A program made the position numbers and the translations under genes. A model generated the notes under the pieces. The model had not been told where the DNA came from and ran no database searches. It saw nothing but the letters and a program-made list of their open reading frames with translations. Source: Bacteroidota bacterium (GTDB lineage Bacteria > Bacteroidota > Bacteroidia > Chitinophagales > BACL12). Taken from it: a DNA stretch of 64,000 nucleotides. This document shows positions 33,843 to 44,276 of this stretch, one piece after another (within the stretch, counting starts at the first letter, position 1; each line of letters starts with the position of its first letter). The stretch spans positions 248,001 through 312,000 of the forward strand of contig JADKEK010000001.1 in assembly GCA_016718035.1 (NCBI GenBank), in the 5' to 3' direction.

Positions 33843-36800
33843 TTATTTAGTAAGCAGATATTGTTTTACAAATTGATTTTCTGCACCCAACAAAATAACT
33901 TGATATAAACCCTGTGGTGCAGATAGGTTAACAGCTAAACTTAAGTTGCCGTTTACCTTTTCATTATAAATTTGTTGACCAAGTGCATTTACAATTAAAA
34001 TTTGTTGTACATCAGCTTCTTGTGGCCAGTTGATAGTAAAGTTGCCATTTCCAGATTGTGGATAAATGGAAATGCCATTTTCAACATCATCATCAATGCC
34101 TAATAAATCATAATTATCATCAATTTTAATTTGTATTGTATTCATCAAAATGGCATCATAAAAAACGTCATCTGATGAAACAACAAAATTGATATATCCG
34201 TAATGAATACCTTCAAGTGTATAATCTTCAACTGGGAAACCTGTAAGCGTAATATTGGCCGGAACTACATCAGATGCAGGGAATACACTAGTAACAGGAA
34301 CACCCGCTCCAGCGCCCAGGTCAAGTTCCATATCCGGAATTGCTGTAATGGTGATATCATTATAAAATCCTGTTAATGGTCGAAATGCCGTAGTAAAGGA
34401 ATCGAGACCTTCAGTAAATTTTGTAGTAGGACTTGAAGTTTGGAAAATATCTGCAATATCATTATCATTTACATGGACGATAATTACGGTATCCTCATAT
34501 TCATTTATGAATGGGTCATCAGAAATGAGTTTCATGATAATATAGCCCAAAGTATTTTCTTCCGGATAAATATCTGATAAAGTGTAAATTGAATTTGCAT
34601 GTGTATAGGTTGAGGCAATTCCAGCTTCAATAGCAATAGTATCTTCTCCGCCTAACAAAACAACATCTGTTGTAGTGGTAAGCGCATCAACAGGAGCAGC
34701 GGTTACCATATTTAAATGGAAACCATATGAAACAGCAGGAGCGCCCTCAATTGTTGTAATTTCGTTAATTGAAGTAAATATTCCTAAATCATTGTCGGTA
34801 ATTAACATAGCAGTGCTTAATTCAAAAGTGCCTTCATAAATGCCCCAAGTTGGATTATCAGAATTAATAATAAGGTTATTAATAAAAATATCTTCAACTA
34901 TTAAATCATCAGGGATTGTTAGATAAACAACCTGAGTATCCAACGCGGTTGAGTCAGCATTAAAATATATTGGCACCATTACACCAACACCGGCTCCTGC
35001 ATCTACCATTGCTCCGGGTAATAAATTGACTGTAATAGCAATTGTTGGAATTGCTGTTGCAAACACCAGCACTGAATCAACTGGACCGGCTTCAACAAAA
35101 TAATCTGCAGTTGGGAATATTGCACTTATTGATGGTGTAGGAAAAATTACATCATATTCTACATATAATGAATAGGTGTTTGCTCCAATAATATCAGTTG
35201 TCCCATTATCATCAAAATCGGAAAATATGGCATAATCCAGCGTTGCGGTTAACATACTCGCATCGGGGAGTGGTGTTCCGGTAGTTAATTTAATTCTAGT
35301 TCCATATGTGGAATTGGTGCAAGCAATTAAATCAGTGAATCCATCTGCATTCACATCAAACTGGTCGTTATATCCCGGACCGAAACCAGTCACATTGTCA
35401 AACAAATAGAGGTTATGGTGTACATAACTTCCACCAATATTTTCGGCAAAGTAAGCAACATCTGTTGTGCAAGTGTAATAAATATCTAAATCGCCATCTC
35501 CATCGGCATCATCGGAATATACGTTATAAGCTGTTGCACAACTGTGGTCTAAAAAATTGGTAACAGGACCAAAGGCTCCAGGATTAATATTTTCAAGTGA
35601 TTGAATATAACCGGAAAATGCGTTGACAATAAGAAAATCCTGATCGCCATCATTATCAATATCGTCCATATTATAATCATATAAGTACCCTGAAACCAGA
35701 TTAGCAATAAATGTAAATAAATTGGCTGTATCGCCGGTATTTGCATAATATTTTAAAGCATTAGGATATTCAATTTCTCTGCCTATTAAATCCATTTTGC
35801 CATCTTCATTGGCATCAACAAAAAATATTTCAGCAAACGCAACACCATCAATATAATGAGGAGTGAAATTTCCTTCGGTATCATTCATGAAATAATAACT
35901 TGATTGCATATAATCAGCAATTCCCTGATAAGATACTACCACTTCAGGGTAACCGTCATTATTGCAATCGGCTGTTTCTATTTGTTTTGGGTAAGGACTG
36001 CCTTCTATCTTACCGAATTTCCTGCTTGCAGTAATGGTGTCGGTCAATTGATTGTAATGTAACCACGCAATAGTTGCATCGTTGTTAACTGCAATAATTT
36101 CTTCAGTCCCGTCATTATTCAAATCCGCTAACCTGATTAAATCTATACGTAGAAATGATATATCGGGTGTGATTGGGGATGCACTTAAAGATTCACCATC
36201 GTTATTAATAAAAACATGTGTGTTGCCATTGATAAATGCAAACACGTCTACTACATTATCATCTAAATTATAGGGGAAAAACGACATAGTGCTGTTTTTC
36301 GTCATAATAGAATCAAACAACAAAGTTTCCGGTGCGAAATCAGTTCCTGTCAAATGTTCTAAACAATTGATGTTGCTGTAAAAATCGTCGGTAAATTTTG
36401 TCAATAAAATATCCGCATCGCCATCATTGTCGTAATCGGCTACGTCATAATCATTGGCATAAATTGAACCTAATCCAACAGGAGTATCATATTCTCCAGA
36501 AAGTAAATCAAACAATGCAATTTTAATAGATGCACTATATCGTATCATGACATCTAAATAACCATCGCCGTCAAAATCATCAACAGCTAATTGATGTTCG
36601 TAAAAATCGGAAGAAATGATAGTTGTGTTAACGGTGCCATCACCCTGATTTTTAAAAAACAAAGTACCGGTTGAATTAAAATGGCCAACAATATCTATAT
36701 CACCATCCAGGTCAATATCAGCTGTTTTAAATAAGGTTAAGGTATAGGTAGGATTATATATCAATACGGACTCAGTAAATTCCCCTGAATTGTTTTTATA

Positions 36801-37283
36801 ATAATTGATATGAGTAGTGACATCTTCATAAATAATATCATTCCAGCCATCAGTATTGATATCAAATACACCAATTACTGTTCTTGCTTCCTCGGTTAAG
36901 ATTATTTCTTCCCAATTTGAACTGTTATCGGTTGGATTTATTAATACACGTATTTTTTTTATGCCTGAGTATGGACTGTAAATAATGTCATCAAATCCAT
37001 CATCGTTAACATCACCAAAAGCAAAGTCAGTAATAATATCGGAGGAGAACTCATTGATGATATATATTTTTTGCCATGCACTATCGCCGGTGTTTTCGCA
37101 AACCTGAATTTTACTTGAACGCAGATAAATAAATTCCATATTACCATCTGCATTGATGTCCATTTGTTTTATGGCTGGGGCAAAAACGGAGTGCGTTTCT
37201 AAAATAATTTCCTGCTCAGGAGTTTGTCCGTTTAGCACATTGAGACAAATAATGGCAAATAGTGAAGTGTATAGTGATTTCAT
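33843..37283 (-). CDS. Large secreted FG-GAP/VCBS-repeat protein with T9SS sorting domain
   Basis: 1146 residues from the ATG at 37283, which begins the signal peptide 'MKSLYTSLFAIICLNVLNGQ' (the frame is open 20 codons further up). About thirteen calcium-loop repeats of the form DxDxDGxxD run from residue 40 to about 720 ('DINADGNMEF', 'DFDGDGYLDVM', 'DYDNDGDADIL', 'DADGDGDLDIY'), the FG-GAP/VCBS type that forms an integrin-like propeller. Two Calx-beta-like sandwich modules follow (about 740-1060) and a type A T9SS domain closes it ('ISIYPQSGNGNFTINWP' ... 'FVKQYLLTK'). A Ca2+-dependent surface or matrix protein; ligand unknown. Monocistronic. Confidence 0.88.
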   Translation of the reverse strand: MKSLYTSLFAIICLNVLNGQTPEQEIILETHSVFAPAIKQMDINADGNMEFIYLRSSKIQVCENTGDSAWQKIYIINEFSSDIITDFAFGDVNDDGFDDIIYSPYSGIKKIRVLINPTDNSSNWEEIILTEEARTVIGVFDINTDGWNDIIYEDVTTHINYYKNNSGEFTESVLIYNPTYTLTLFKTADIDLDGDIDIVGHFNSTGTLFFKNQGDGTVNTTIISSDFYEHQLAVDDFDGDGYLDVMIRYSASIKIALFDLLSGEYDTPVGLGSIYANDYDVADYDNDGDADILLTKFTDDFYSNINCLEHLTGTDFAPETLLFDSIMTKNSTMSFFPYNLDDNVVDVFAFINGNTHVFINNDGESLSASPITPDISFLRIDLIRLADLNNDGTEEIIAVNNDATIAWLHYNQLTDTITASRKFGKIEGSPYPKQIETADCNNDGYPEVVVSYQGIADYMQSSYYFMNDTEGNFTPHYIDGVAFAEIFFVDANEDGKMDLIGREIEYPNALKYYANTGDTANLFTFIANLVSGYLYDYNMDDIDNDGDQDFLIVNAFSGYIQSLENINPGAFGPVTNFLDHSCATAYNVYSDDADGDGDLDIYYTCTTDVAYFAENIGGSYVHHNLYLFDNVTGFGPGYNDQFDVNADGFTDLIACTNSTYGTRIKLTTGTPLPDASMLTATLDYAIFSDFDDNGTTDIIGANTYSLYVEYDVIFPTPSISAIFPTADYFVEAGPVDSVLVFATAIPTIAITVNLLPGAMVDAGAGVGVMVPIYFNADSTALDTQVVYLTIPDDLIVEDIFINNLIINSDNPTWGIYEGTFELSTAMLITDNDLGIFTSINEITTIEGAPAVSYGFHLNMVTAAPVDALTTTTDVVLLGGEDTIAIEAGIASTYTHANSIYTLSDIYPEENTLGYIIMKLISDDPFINEYEDTVIIVHVNDNDIADIFQTSSPTTKFTEGLDSFTTAFRPLTGFYNDITITAIPDMELDLGAGAGVPVTSVFPASDVVPANITLTGFPVEDYTLEGIHYGYINFVVSSDDVFYDAILMNTIQIKIDDNYDLLGIDDDVENGISIYPQSGNGNFTINWPQEADVQQILIVNALGQQIYNEKVNGNLSLAVNLSAPQGLYQVILLGAENQFVKQYLLTK

Positions 37284-37442
37284 AATAGTGGTTATAGGTT
37301 GTATGTTACAAGGTGCAAGTTGGCGACTGTAAAAGGACTGCACAACCCACTTCGCTTGAAATGGCTCATTTAACGTACGAAATGCATTGATAACTTAGCG
37401 AAAGGAAGTTCTTGAATACTTTGTATAATTTGGGTGTGGTGT

Positions 37443-38531
37443 TTAAAGCAGTTTATAACGTTTTCCAGGCAGGTTGGTTATCAGGCTGTAAAACTCCAGA
37501 TTTAATAGAACACCTGCTATTGTACCCGGTGTTAATGCCGACTGGCTGGTGATTTCGTCGATACCGATTTCGGGGCTAGATTTGATGATATTATACAACA
37601 GTTGTTCTTCATCATTTAATTCGTTAAACATGGTGGTTTGCACAGCTTGTTTTTTTTCATCTGCTTTCGACCAACACATTACATCGAGCACATCTTTGGC
37701 ATTTTCTACGATTGCGGCGCGATTGGTTTTAATCAGGGCGTTACATCCTTTAGAAACCGGACTGGTAATATTTCCGGGAAAGGCCATCACATCTTTATTA
37801 TAGGCATTGGCGAGCATAGCTGTTATTACAGCACCTCCATTTTCGGCTGTTTCTACCACTATGAGACCATCGACCATACCGGCGACAATACGATTGCGTT
37901 TGGGGAAATTTTGTTTGTCGGGTAGCGTTTTGGACATATGCTCTGTTAATAATCCGCCATTTATTATCATTTTTTTAGCGGTATCCTTATGCGCATAAGG
38001 GTAAACCATATCGAGTCCATGTGCTAACACACCAATATTTGGCACATCGCGTTTAACACAAGCTTTGTGCGCTGCAATGTCGATGCCATAAGCCAAACCG
38101 CTGATGAAAACAATTTGCTCTTCTTTTAAATCTTCAATCAGTTGCTCACAAATGTGACGACCATATTCTGTGGCATTTCGCGTGCCGACAATACCTAATG
38201 TTTTGGCACTGTTCAAATTAACATTGCCCGAATAAAATAATACCAGAGGTGCATCATGAATATGTTTGAGTCGCTTCGGATAATCATCGTAAGTAAACGT
38301 AATACAGCGCACTCCCGATTTTTCGAGAAAGGTTATTTCTTCATCAACACGCTCAAATGGCGTTTTTTTGATGATGGCTTCAGCTGCGGCTTCACCAATA
38401 CCGGGAATTTTTAACAGTTCCCGTTTTTTCGTTTTAAAAACAGCTTCAGCGCTACCGCAATAGCCTAAGAGCGATTTTGCATTAACAGGGCCAACACCCG
38501 GGATAAGCGTTAAGGCGATAAAATGATACAT
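37443..38531 (-). CDS. dprA: DNA-processing protein DprA
   Basis: 362 residues from the ATG at 38531 ('MYHFIALTLIPGVGPVNAK'); an upstream extension to 38576 lacks family similarity. An N-terminal helix-hairpin-helix/SAM-like part ('IPGIGEAAAEAIIKK') precedes the Rossmann-like DprA core: 'TLGIVGTRNATEYGRHICEQLIEDL', 'FISGLAYGIDIAAHKACV', 'VLAHGLDMVYPYAHKDTAKKMI', 'GGLLTEH', 'FPKRNRIVAGMVDGLIVVETAENGGAVITA'. A C-terminal winged helix follows (about 300-362). DprA binds incoming single-stranded DNA and loads RecA in natural transformation. It is divergent from the M1 peptidase gene, with 60 bp between starts. Confidence 0.95.
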   Translation of the reverse strand: MYHFIALTLIPGVGPVNAKSLLGYCGSAEAVFKTKKRELLKIPGIGEAAAEAIIKKTPFERVDEEITFLEKSGVRCITFTYDDYPKRLKHIHDAPLVLFYSGNVNLNSAKTLGIVGTRNATEYGRHICEQLIEDLKEEQIVFISGLAYGIDIAAHKACVKRDVPNIGVLAHGLDMVYPYAHKDTAKKMIINGGLLTEHMSKTLPDKQNFPKRNRIVAGMVDGLIVVETAENGGAVITAMLANAYNKDVMAFPGNITSPVSKGCNALIKTNRAAIVENAKDVLDVMCWSKADEKKQAVQTTMFNELNDEEQLLYNIIKSSPEIGIDEITSQSALTPGTIAGVLLNLEFYSLITNLPGKRYKLL

Positions 38532-38551
38532 GTTTATTAAGGGCAGGGTTA

Positions 38552-38559
38552 TATATTTG
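38552..38559 (+). promoter_or_regulatory. -7 promoter element for the M1 peptidase gene
   Basis: TATATTTG matches TAnnTTTG perfectly, 32 bp upstream of the ATG at 38592. No clear -33 element lies at the right distance. Confidence 0.4.
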
Positions 38560-38591
38560 CGTAAACAATTTTTCACAAATCAAGCAAGAAC

Positions 38592-41500
38592 ATGCGTTAT
38601 CTGCAAATCATTTTTATTGCTATCTGTTGCTTAAGCGGCTTTGTGTCGGTAAATGCTCAGATTATTCCTGATCATTTTTCTCGGCCTGCATATAGTTACC
38701 GAAGTGAACAAAATCCTTATTACTGGAAAAACAAAAAACCATTTGATGGGTATTGGCAACAAGATGTGGAGTATGCCATTAAAGCAGCCATCGATGAAAA
38801 AACAGATATTGTTGATGGCAAAGTTGTTTTAACCTATTATAATAATTCACCGGATGCTTTGCCATTTGTGTATTTTCATTTATATCAGGAGGCATTTCAA
38901 CCGGAAACTTATGTGGAAGAATTAAACCTTTCAAATGACGTAAAACCAACTTATGGCAAATATGAAGGTGCAGGTTTGGGGACAGAAGTGACGGAAGTGA
39001 AAATAATTAAACGCAATGGCAAAAAGGCGGATGAAAAAACTACACTAGTTCAGGATATTTCTGTGTTACGAGTTAATTTAGAAAAACCTATTCAGCCGGG
39101 AGAAAATATTACCATTGAAATTCCATTTAAAACGTATTTTGATACCGGTTCTTTGCGCAGAAGAATGAAAAAATTTAAATCCGGTGATTTTATGCATTAT
39201 GATGGCGTGCATTGGTATCCGCGTATTTGTGTGTATGACAGGAAAATGGGTTGGGATACAGACCAACATTTGGGTAAAGAATTTTATGGCGACTTTGGTT
39301 CTTTTGAAGTTGAACTCACATTTGCTTCTAATTATATTGTTGAAGCTACCGGCTATTTAGAAAATGAACAGGATATGATGCCACGTTCATTGCGTGAAAA
39401 ACTGGATATTAAAAACTTTGCCAATAAACCTTGGGAAGAACAACCTTCTGTAATAATTCCTTATGTTGAAGGAGATAAAAAAACATGGAAATATTATGCC
39501 ATCAACGTACATGATTTTGCATTTACAGCCGACCCGAATTACCGTATTGGTGAAAGTATGGCATTTGTAAACGGACAACAGGTAAAATGTGTTGCATTGG
39601 TGCAGGAAGGACATGCTGCGTTTTGGCAAAATGCTGCAGATTATACCAAAAAAATAATCGAAACATTTAGCCGTGATTTCACGCCTTATATCTGGCCAAA
39701 AATAATTGTTGCAGATGCTCGTGACGGGATGGAATATCCAATGCTAACTTTAGATGGAGGTTATGATCCTTCTTATCGCGATTTATTAATTCACGAAGTG
39801 GGACATATGTGGTATTTCGGTATGGTGGGCAATAATGAAACCTATCGCGCATCGTTGGATGAAGGATTTACACAGTTTTTAACGGCATGGGGTTATCGCA
39901 GTATAGATGGTGATTATCGCGTTCAATTTCCTGAGGATAATAAATACAAAGCAAAATATCGCAAGCCTGATGAAATAATGATGAGCGAGGTGTATTATGC
40001 CTATATTAATGATGCCAGTCGTAATGCTGAAACGCCACTTAATACGCATTCCGACATGTTTAATTCAGCGCTTGGACATGGTGGAGGTTACCGACAAGTG
40101 TATTATAAAACAGCGGTAATGTTGTATAATTTGCAATATGTATTAGGAGATGATTTGTTTTTGAAAGCCATGCAGAATTATACCACTGAATGGAAATTAT
40201 GTCATCCATATTTTGAGGATTTTAGAAATTCAATTATCAATTATACGAATGTAGATTTAAACTGGTTTTTTGATCAATGGTTAGAAACAACAAAAACGAT
40301 TGACTACGGAATTAAATCAGTAAATAAAACCGGCACCACTAATCTCGATGGACAAACATTAAATAATTATGATATCACCTTTAAACGTGAAGGTGCCATG
40401 CAGATGCCAATTGATTTTAGTGTAATATTAGAAAACGGTGATACACTTAAATATTATATTCCCAATACATGGTTTAATAAAAATGAAACTGCGGGTAATA
40501 ACCCTCAAGGCAGACTCGATAGAACTTATTTTGAAAATGTAATAAGTCTGCCAAAATGGTATGGATGGGATAAATTAAATGAAACTTATGTTGCTCAAAT
40601 TACCACTACACAAAAAATAAAAGATGTCATCATTGACCCTTCTTATCGTTTGGCAGATGTGGACTTGCTGAATAATTCGTGGAAATGCCCTGTAGAATGG
40701 AGTTTCGACAGCAAAGTTGCTAATTATAACGATTGGAAAAATTACACCATGAACTGGCGCCCTGAAATTTGGGGAAATGCCTATGATGGGTTAAAACTGG
40801 GGGTTCATTTTAATGGCGATTATTTTGGATATAAACATAAATTGGAATTTACAACTTGGTATAATTCCGGTATTGGACAAGGCTTATTATATGAACCGGA
40901 TTTTACTATTTCAGATGACAATGGCGATTATGATGTATCAGATGATTATAATATGTTCAATTTTGATTTGAATTATAAAACAGCTACCGATAAATTCCTT
41001 CCTCAAAGTAATTATTATTTAAACACAGGTGTATTAGACGGGGTTTTTGCATTTGAAACCGGTTTGGAGAAAAAATTAGGAAGGTCAGGAGCGCATAAAT
41101 TGTCTGTTTATGTAAAAGATTTATATTTCTTTAATACCATGTATTTGTACAATCATGAGTTAATTGAAGAAGCGAAAAATAATTCGGTAAATATCGACTA
41201 CGAACACAATTACAATTATTTTACCGGAAATGGTCAATTAAATGTGAAATTTCGCAGTAACGACTTATTGAGTGATTATGATTTTTCTCGAATAAATATT
41301 GAAGCAATAAATAAAACTAAATTAGGCAAGTTCGATTTGCGCACGAGATTATTCGGACAGTGGGGTAGTGGTTCAGATATGCCTTTTGAATCATCGCTGA
41401 TGCTGGCAGGAGCAAATACCGAAGAATTGTTAGATAATAAATATACCAGGTCACGTGGATTTTTCCCTGATGAATGGGTGGATTTTGGTGAAACCACGGG

Positions 41501-41921
41501 GCATTTTCATGCAGGTGGAGGATTAAACTTGCGCGGTTATGCCGGCTATCTGGTTGCTGATACTTCAGCTGAAGAGGGTAGTATTAATGCTTACAGCGGT
41601 ATGAGTGGTGTTGCTGCAAACGTGGAGTTGCAATTTAACCGTTTATTTAAATTCCAATTAATTAAATTTATTAAAATGGAACCTTATTTATTTGCCGATG
41701 CCGGAATTATCAGCACTGATGACAGGTTTGACCGTGTTGCAGATTTGAGAGTAGATGCCGGTATTGGAACTGCGTTTACCTGGAGTTGGTTTGGCCCGCT
41801 TGAAACAGTAAAACCTATTACTTTAAGGGTTGATTTCCCATTATTTTTAAATCGTACACCATACGAAGATGGCGAGTTTTTGCAATTCAGATATGTAATT
41901 GGAATTAACAGAGCATTTTAA
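38592..41921 (+). CDS. M1 family metallopeptidase with outer-membrane barrel-like C-terminal half
   Basis: 1109 residues, about twice a minimal M1 enzyme. Signal peptide 1-22 ('CCLSGFVSVNAQ'). M1 aminopeptidase domain about 50-640: substrate-binding 'DGMEYPMLTLDGG' (GxMEN-like), zinc site H401-E-V-G-H405 with third ligand E424 (HExxH-18-E), and the catalytic Tyr region 'GGGYRQVYYKTAVMLYNLQ'. The C-terminal half (about 700-1109) is all beta, with strand pairs, an 'LRGY' motif at about 980 preceded by Gly-rich sequence, 'LFADAGI', and a terminal Phe, which together resemble an Omp85/BamA-type barrel. It probably releases N-terminal residues of peptides at the outer membrane. Confidence 0.88.
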   Translation: MRYLQIIFIAICCLSGFVSVNAQIIPDHFSRPAYSYRSEQNPYYWKNKKPFDGYWQQDVEYAIKAAIDEKTDIVDGKVVLTYYNNSPDALPFVYFHLYQEAFQPETYVEELNLSNDVKPTYGKYEGAGLGTEVTEVKIIKRNGKKADEKTTLVQDISVLRVNLEKPIQPGENITIEIPFKTYFDTGSLRRRMKKFKSGDFMHYDGVHWYPRICVYDRKMGWDTDQHLGKEFYGDFGSFEVELTFASNYIVEATGYLENEQDMMPRSLREKLDIKNFANKPWEEQPSVIIPYVEGDKKTWKYYAINVHDFAFTADPNYRIGESMAFVNGQQVKCVALVQEGHAAFWQNAADYTKKIIETFSRDFTPYIWPKIIVADARDGMEYPMLTLDGGYDPSYRDLLIHEVGHMWYFGMVGNNETYRASLDEGFTQFLTAWGYRSIDGDYRVQFPEDNKYKAKYRKPDEIMMSEVYYAYINDASRNAETPLNTHSDMFNSALGHGGGYRQVYYKTAVMLYNLQYVLGDDLFLKAMQNYTTEWKLCHPYFEDFRNSIINYTNVDLNWFFDQWLETTKTIDYGIKSVNKTGTTNLDGQTLNNYDITFKREGAMQMPIDFSVILENGDTLKYYIPNTWFNKNETAGNNPQGRLDRTYFENVISLPKWYGWDKLNETYVAQITTTQKIKDVIIDPSYRLADVDLLNNSWKCPVEWSFDSKVANYNDWKNYTMNWRPEIWGNAYDGLKLGVHFNGDYFGYKHKLEFTTWYNSGIGQGLLYEPDFTISDDNGDYDVSDDYNMFNFDLNYKTATDKFLPQSNYYLNTGVLDGVFAFETGLEKKLGRSGAHKLSVYVKDLYFFNTMYLYNHELIEEAKNNSVNIDYEHNYNYFTGNGQLNVKFRSNDLLSDYDFSRINIEAINKTKLGKFDLRTRLFGQWGSGSDMPFESSLMLAGANTEELLDNKYTRSRGFFPDEWVDFGETTGHFHAGGGLNLRGYAGYLVADTSAEEGSINAYSGMSGVAANVELQFNRLFKFQLIKFIKMEPYLFADAGIISTDDRFDRVADLRVDAGIGTAFTWSWFGPLETVKPITLRVDFPLFLNRTPYEDGEFLQFRYVIGINRAF

Positions 41922-41926
41922 ATATA

Positions 41927-41960
41927 AAAGGCTATTGATGGTTTTCAATAGCCTTTTTTT
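41927..41960. terminator. Bidirectional terminator between the M1 peptidase gene and rsmG
   Basis: AAAGGCTATTGA (41927-41938) / TCAATAGCCTTT (41945-41956) flanked by A and T runs, placed between two convergent genes. Confidence 0.9.
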
Positions 41961-42586
41961 TAATCCATTGGAAGGTATAATAAATATTTATCTACGAACC
42001 ATTGCTCCGGCAGCCATTCGGTAATTGGGAATTTATATAGTATCTCTTTAAAAGGTGCAATTTCTAAATCTAAAAAGCCACCTTTCAGCATAATTAAACC
42101 GTTAGGATAATCATTAAACGAGCCTCCTCTTTTTACACGGTTAATACACCAATCATATAAAATCATCATATTGGCAACCGCCCTCGTAACAATAAAATCA
42201 TATTTATCAGGTAAGTCTTCAACGCGAGTATGTTCAACAGTTACGTTGCGCAGTCCCAAGGCTTTATAAATTGACTCAACCACTTTCACTTTTTTATCGA
42301 TGGAATCGACTAAATGAAAATGCACTTCTGGAAACATAATCGCCAAAGGGATACCCGGAAATCCACCACCGGTTCCTAAATCAAGAACGGTAGTGCCTGG
42401 TTGGAAGTCAATAAATTTGGCAATTGCCAGCGAATGTAAAACATGGTGTTCATAAATATTATCTATGTCCTGTCTAGATATTACATTCACCTTTTCATTC
42501 CAAAAACGGTATTGCAACCCAACCTGTCGGAACTGGCTGATTTGTTTGTTGTCTAAATTGGGAAAATACTTTAAAATGCGGTCCAC
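41960..42586 (-). CDS. rsmG: 16S rRNA (guanine(527)-N(7))-methyltransferase
   Basis: 208 residues, the standard RsmG/GidB length. The SAM-binding motif 'VLDLGTGGGFPGIPLAIMFPEVHFHLVDS' and 'KKVKVVESIYKALGLRNVTVEHTRVEDL' are canonical, and 'DFIVTRAVANM' is the family's motif IV region. The N-terminal 'FRQVGLQYRFWNEKVNVISRQD' is typical too. It methylates G527 of 16S rRNA; loss causes low-level streptomycin resistance. Convergent with the M1 peptidase gene, divergent from the papain-like protease. Confidence 0.96.
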   Translation of the reverse strand: MDRILKYFPNLDNKQISQFRQVGLQYRFWNEKVNVISRQDIDNIYEHHVLHSLAIAKFIDFQPGTTVLDLGTGGGFPGIPLAIMFPEVHFHLVDSIDKKVKVVESIYKALGLRNVTVEHTRVEDLPDKYDFIVTRAVANMMILYDWCINRVKRGGSFNDYPNGLIMLKGGFLDLEIAPFKEILYKFPITEWLPEQWFVDKYLLYLPMD

Positions 42587-42698
42587 GAAACAAGTTTAGT
42601 GATTTTCAGGCTGATTTTCAAAATAACGAAGGGATAACAAAAAATATTACATCCCGAATTATCGAAAAAATGATAACTTTCACGCAAAATTGTGACTT

Positions 42699-44276
42699 AT
42701 GGCTATTCGAATGGTGCAAGATGAGAACCAACCTCAACAACAACGTAAACTTCCGGGAAATGGCGGTGGAAACCGCGGAGGCGGAGGAGGTGGTAATATT
42801 ATTACCATGTTATTACCCTTGTTAATGGGTTTATTCCGCAAAAACCCGAAAATGGGTTGTGGTGTGCTTATTGTTGGTGCTGTGGTTCTCTATTTTTTTG
42901 GAGGCAGTTTATTTAATGGCGGTGGAGGCGGTACTACCAACATTACCGATTTATTTAATACCGGTGCCAGTTTCGATGCAGCAAAATATGATGCTACCGA
43001 AATTTTTGAACCACCGCTTACGGATAATGCAAAAAATCCTTTGCCTGAAGCAATTTCCTTACTCGAATATGCACCTGACCGCAAAAATCAGGGTTCTCAA
43101 GGTAGTTGTGTAGGATGGGGAAGTGCCTACGCTGCCAGAACAATATTAGAAGCCCAAAGAACCGGTCGCGACCCTAATCAAATTGCCTTTAGCCCGGCTT
43201 ATTTATACAATCAAATTGGGTTGGAAGGTTGCCAGGGTGCATATATTAATAATGCAATGGATGTCATGAAAAATGAAGGGTTAATTGCATTAAGAGATTT
43301 TCCATATTCTGATCAAAATTGCACCAAACAACCTACACAAACACAAAAACAGCAGGCACAACAATTTAAGATGTCGGGTTTTAACCGTTTAACTGAAGGT
43401 GATGCGCAAGGTGTTGGTCGCGAAAAAATAGATTTGACTGCTATCAAACAAAATCTTGCACAGGGAGCTCCGGTTGTAATTGGGATGATGGTTGGAGGTT
43501 CATTTATGCAACCAATGATGGGGCAGGAAGTATGGCATCCGACAGAAAATGACTTGAGTCAATACGGATTTGGTGGCCACTGTATGTGTGTTATTGGATA
43601 CGATGATTATAAAGACGGTGGTGCTTTTCAAATTATGAATAGTTGGGGACCTGAATGGGGTAAAAATGGTGTTGCCTGGGTACCTTACAATGTTTTCGAT
43701 GCATTTGTTGTTGAAGCTTATGGCGTTTATCCAATGGGTAGTGTAGACAAACCGGTTGGCAATAATTTATCCATTGCATTCGGATTGGTTGAAAATACAA
43801 AAGGGAAAAAAATTCCATTAACACAAAAAACAAATGGTGTTTTTGCTACTAAATCATTAGTGAATAAAGGCACCAAATTCAAAGTAGAAGTTACCAATAC
43901 CAACGAATGTTATACTTATGTTTTTGCATCTGATGAAAATAATCAGTGTGTTGTGTTGTTTCCGTATACCGAAAAACATTCACCTTATTGCGGAATTACC
44001 GGAACGCGATTATTCCCTAAAGACTATAGCATGGAAGTAGATAATATTGGCAATAAAGATTACATGGCAATTTTGGTAACAAAATCACCAATAGATTATA
44101 AAACCCTCAACGCATCAGTGAATAAACAAAGTGGCAGTTATGAGCAAAAATTGCGCAGTGCATTAGGAAATAAATTAAAATCCAATATCCAATTCAATGA
44201 AGGCGAAACCATTGGGTTTAACACCGCATTGTCCGGTGAAGAAGCAGTACTCATGGTAATTGAAGTGAATAAATAA
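42699..44276 (+). CDS. Papain-like (C1 family) cysteine protease, membrane-anchored
   Basis: 525 residues. A Gln/Gly-rich cytoplasmic tail (1-32) and a transmembrane segment at about 52-70 ('MGCGVLIVGAVVLYFFGG') replace a cleaved signal peptide; a second hydrophobic patch is at 34-47. The C1 protease domain (about 115-345) has Cys137 in 'NQGSQGSCVGWGSAYA', His near 294 in 'GGHCMCVIGYDD' and Asn near 314 in 'IMNSWGPEWG', a complete triad. The remaining 170 residues look like a DUF4384-type domain ('FKVEVTNTNECYTYVFASDENNQCVVLFPY'). No propeptide with an ERFNIN motif is seen. Monocistronic, followed by repeat-rich DNA rather than a recognisable terminator. Confidence 0.87.
   Translation: MAIRMVQDENQPQQQRKLPGNGGGNRGGGGGGNIITMLLPLLMGLFRKNPKMGCGVLIVGAVVLYFFGGSLFNGGGGGTTNITDLFNTGASFDAAKYDATEIFEPPLTDNAKNPLPEAISLLEYAPDRKNQGSQGSCVGWGSAYAARTILEAQRTGRDPNQIAFSPAYLYNQIGLEGCQGAYINNAMDVMKNEGLIALRDFPYSDQNCTKQPTQTQKQQAQQFKMSGFNRLTEGDAQGVGREKIDLTAIKQNLAQGAPVVIGMMVGGSFMQPMMGQEVWHPTENDLSQYGFGGHCMCVIGYDDYKDGGAFQIMNSWGPEWGKNGVAWVPYNVFDAFVVEAYGVYPMGSVDKPVGNNLSIAFGLVENTKGKKIPLTQKTNGVFATKSLVNKGTKFKVEVTNTNECYTYVFASDENNQCVVLFPYTEKHSPYCGITGTRLFPKDYSMEVDNIGNKDYMAILVTKSPIDYKTLNASVNKQSGSYEQKLRSALGNKLKSNIQFNEGETIGFNTALSGEEAVLMVIEVNK

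Noticed and set aside
37443..38576. DprA start at 38576
   Set aside because: The extra 15 residues lack family similarity and would overlap the -7 element of the divergent M1 gene; the ATG at 38531 fits the DprA N-terminus.
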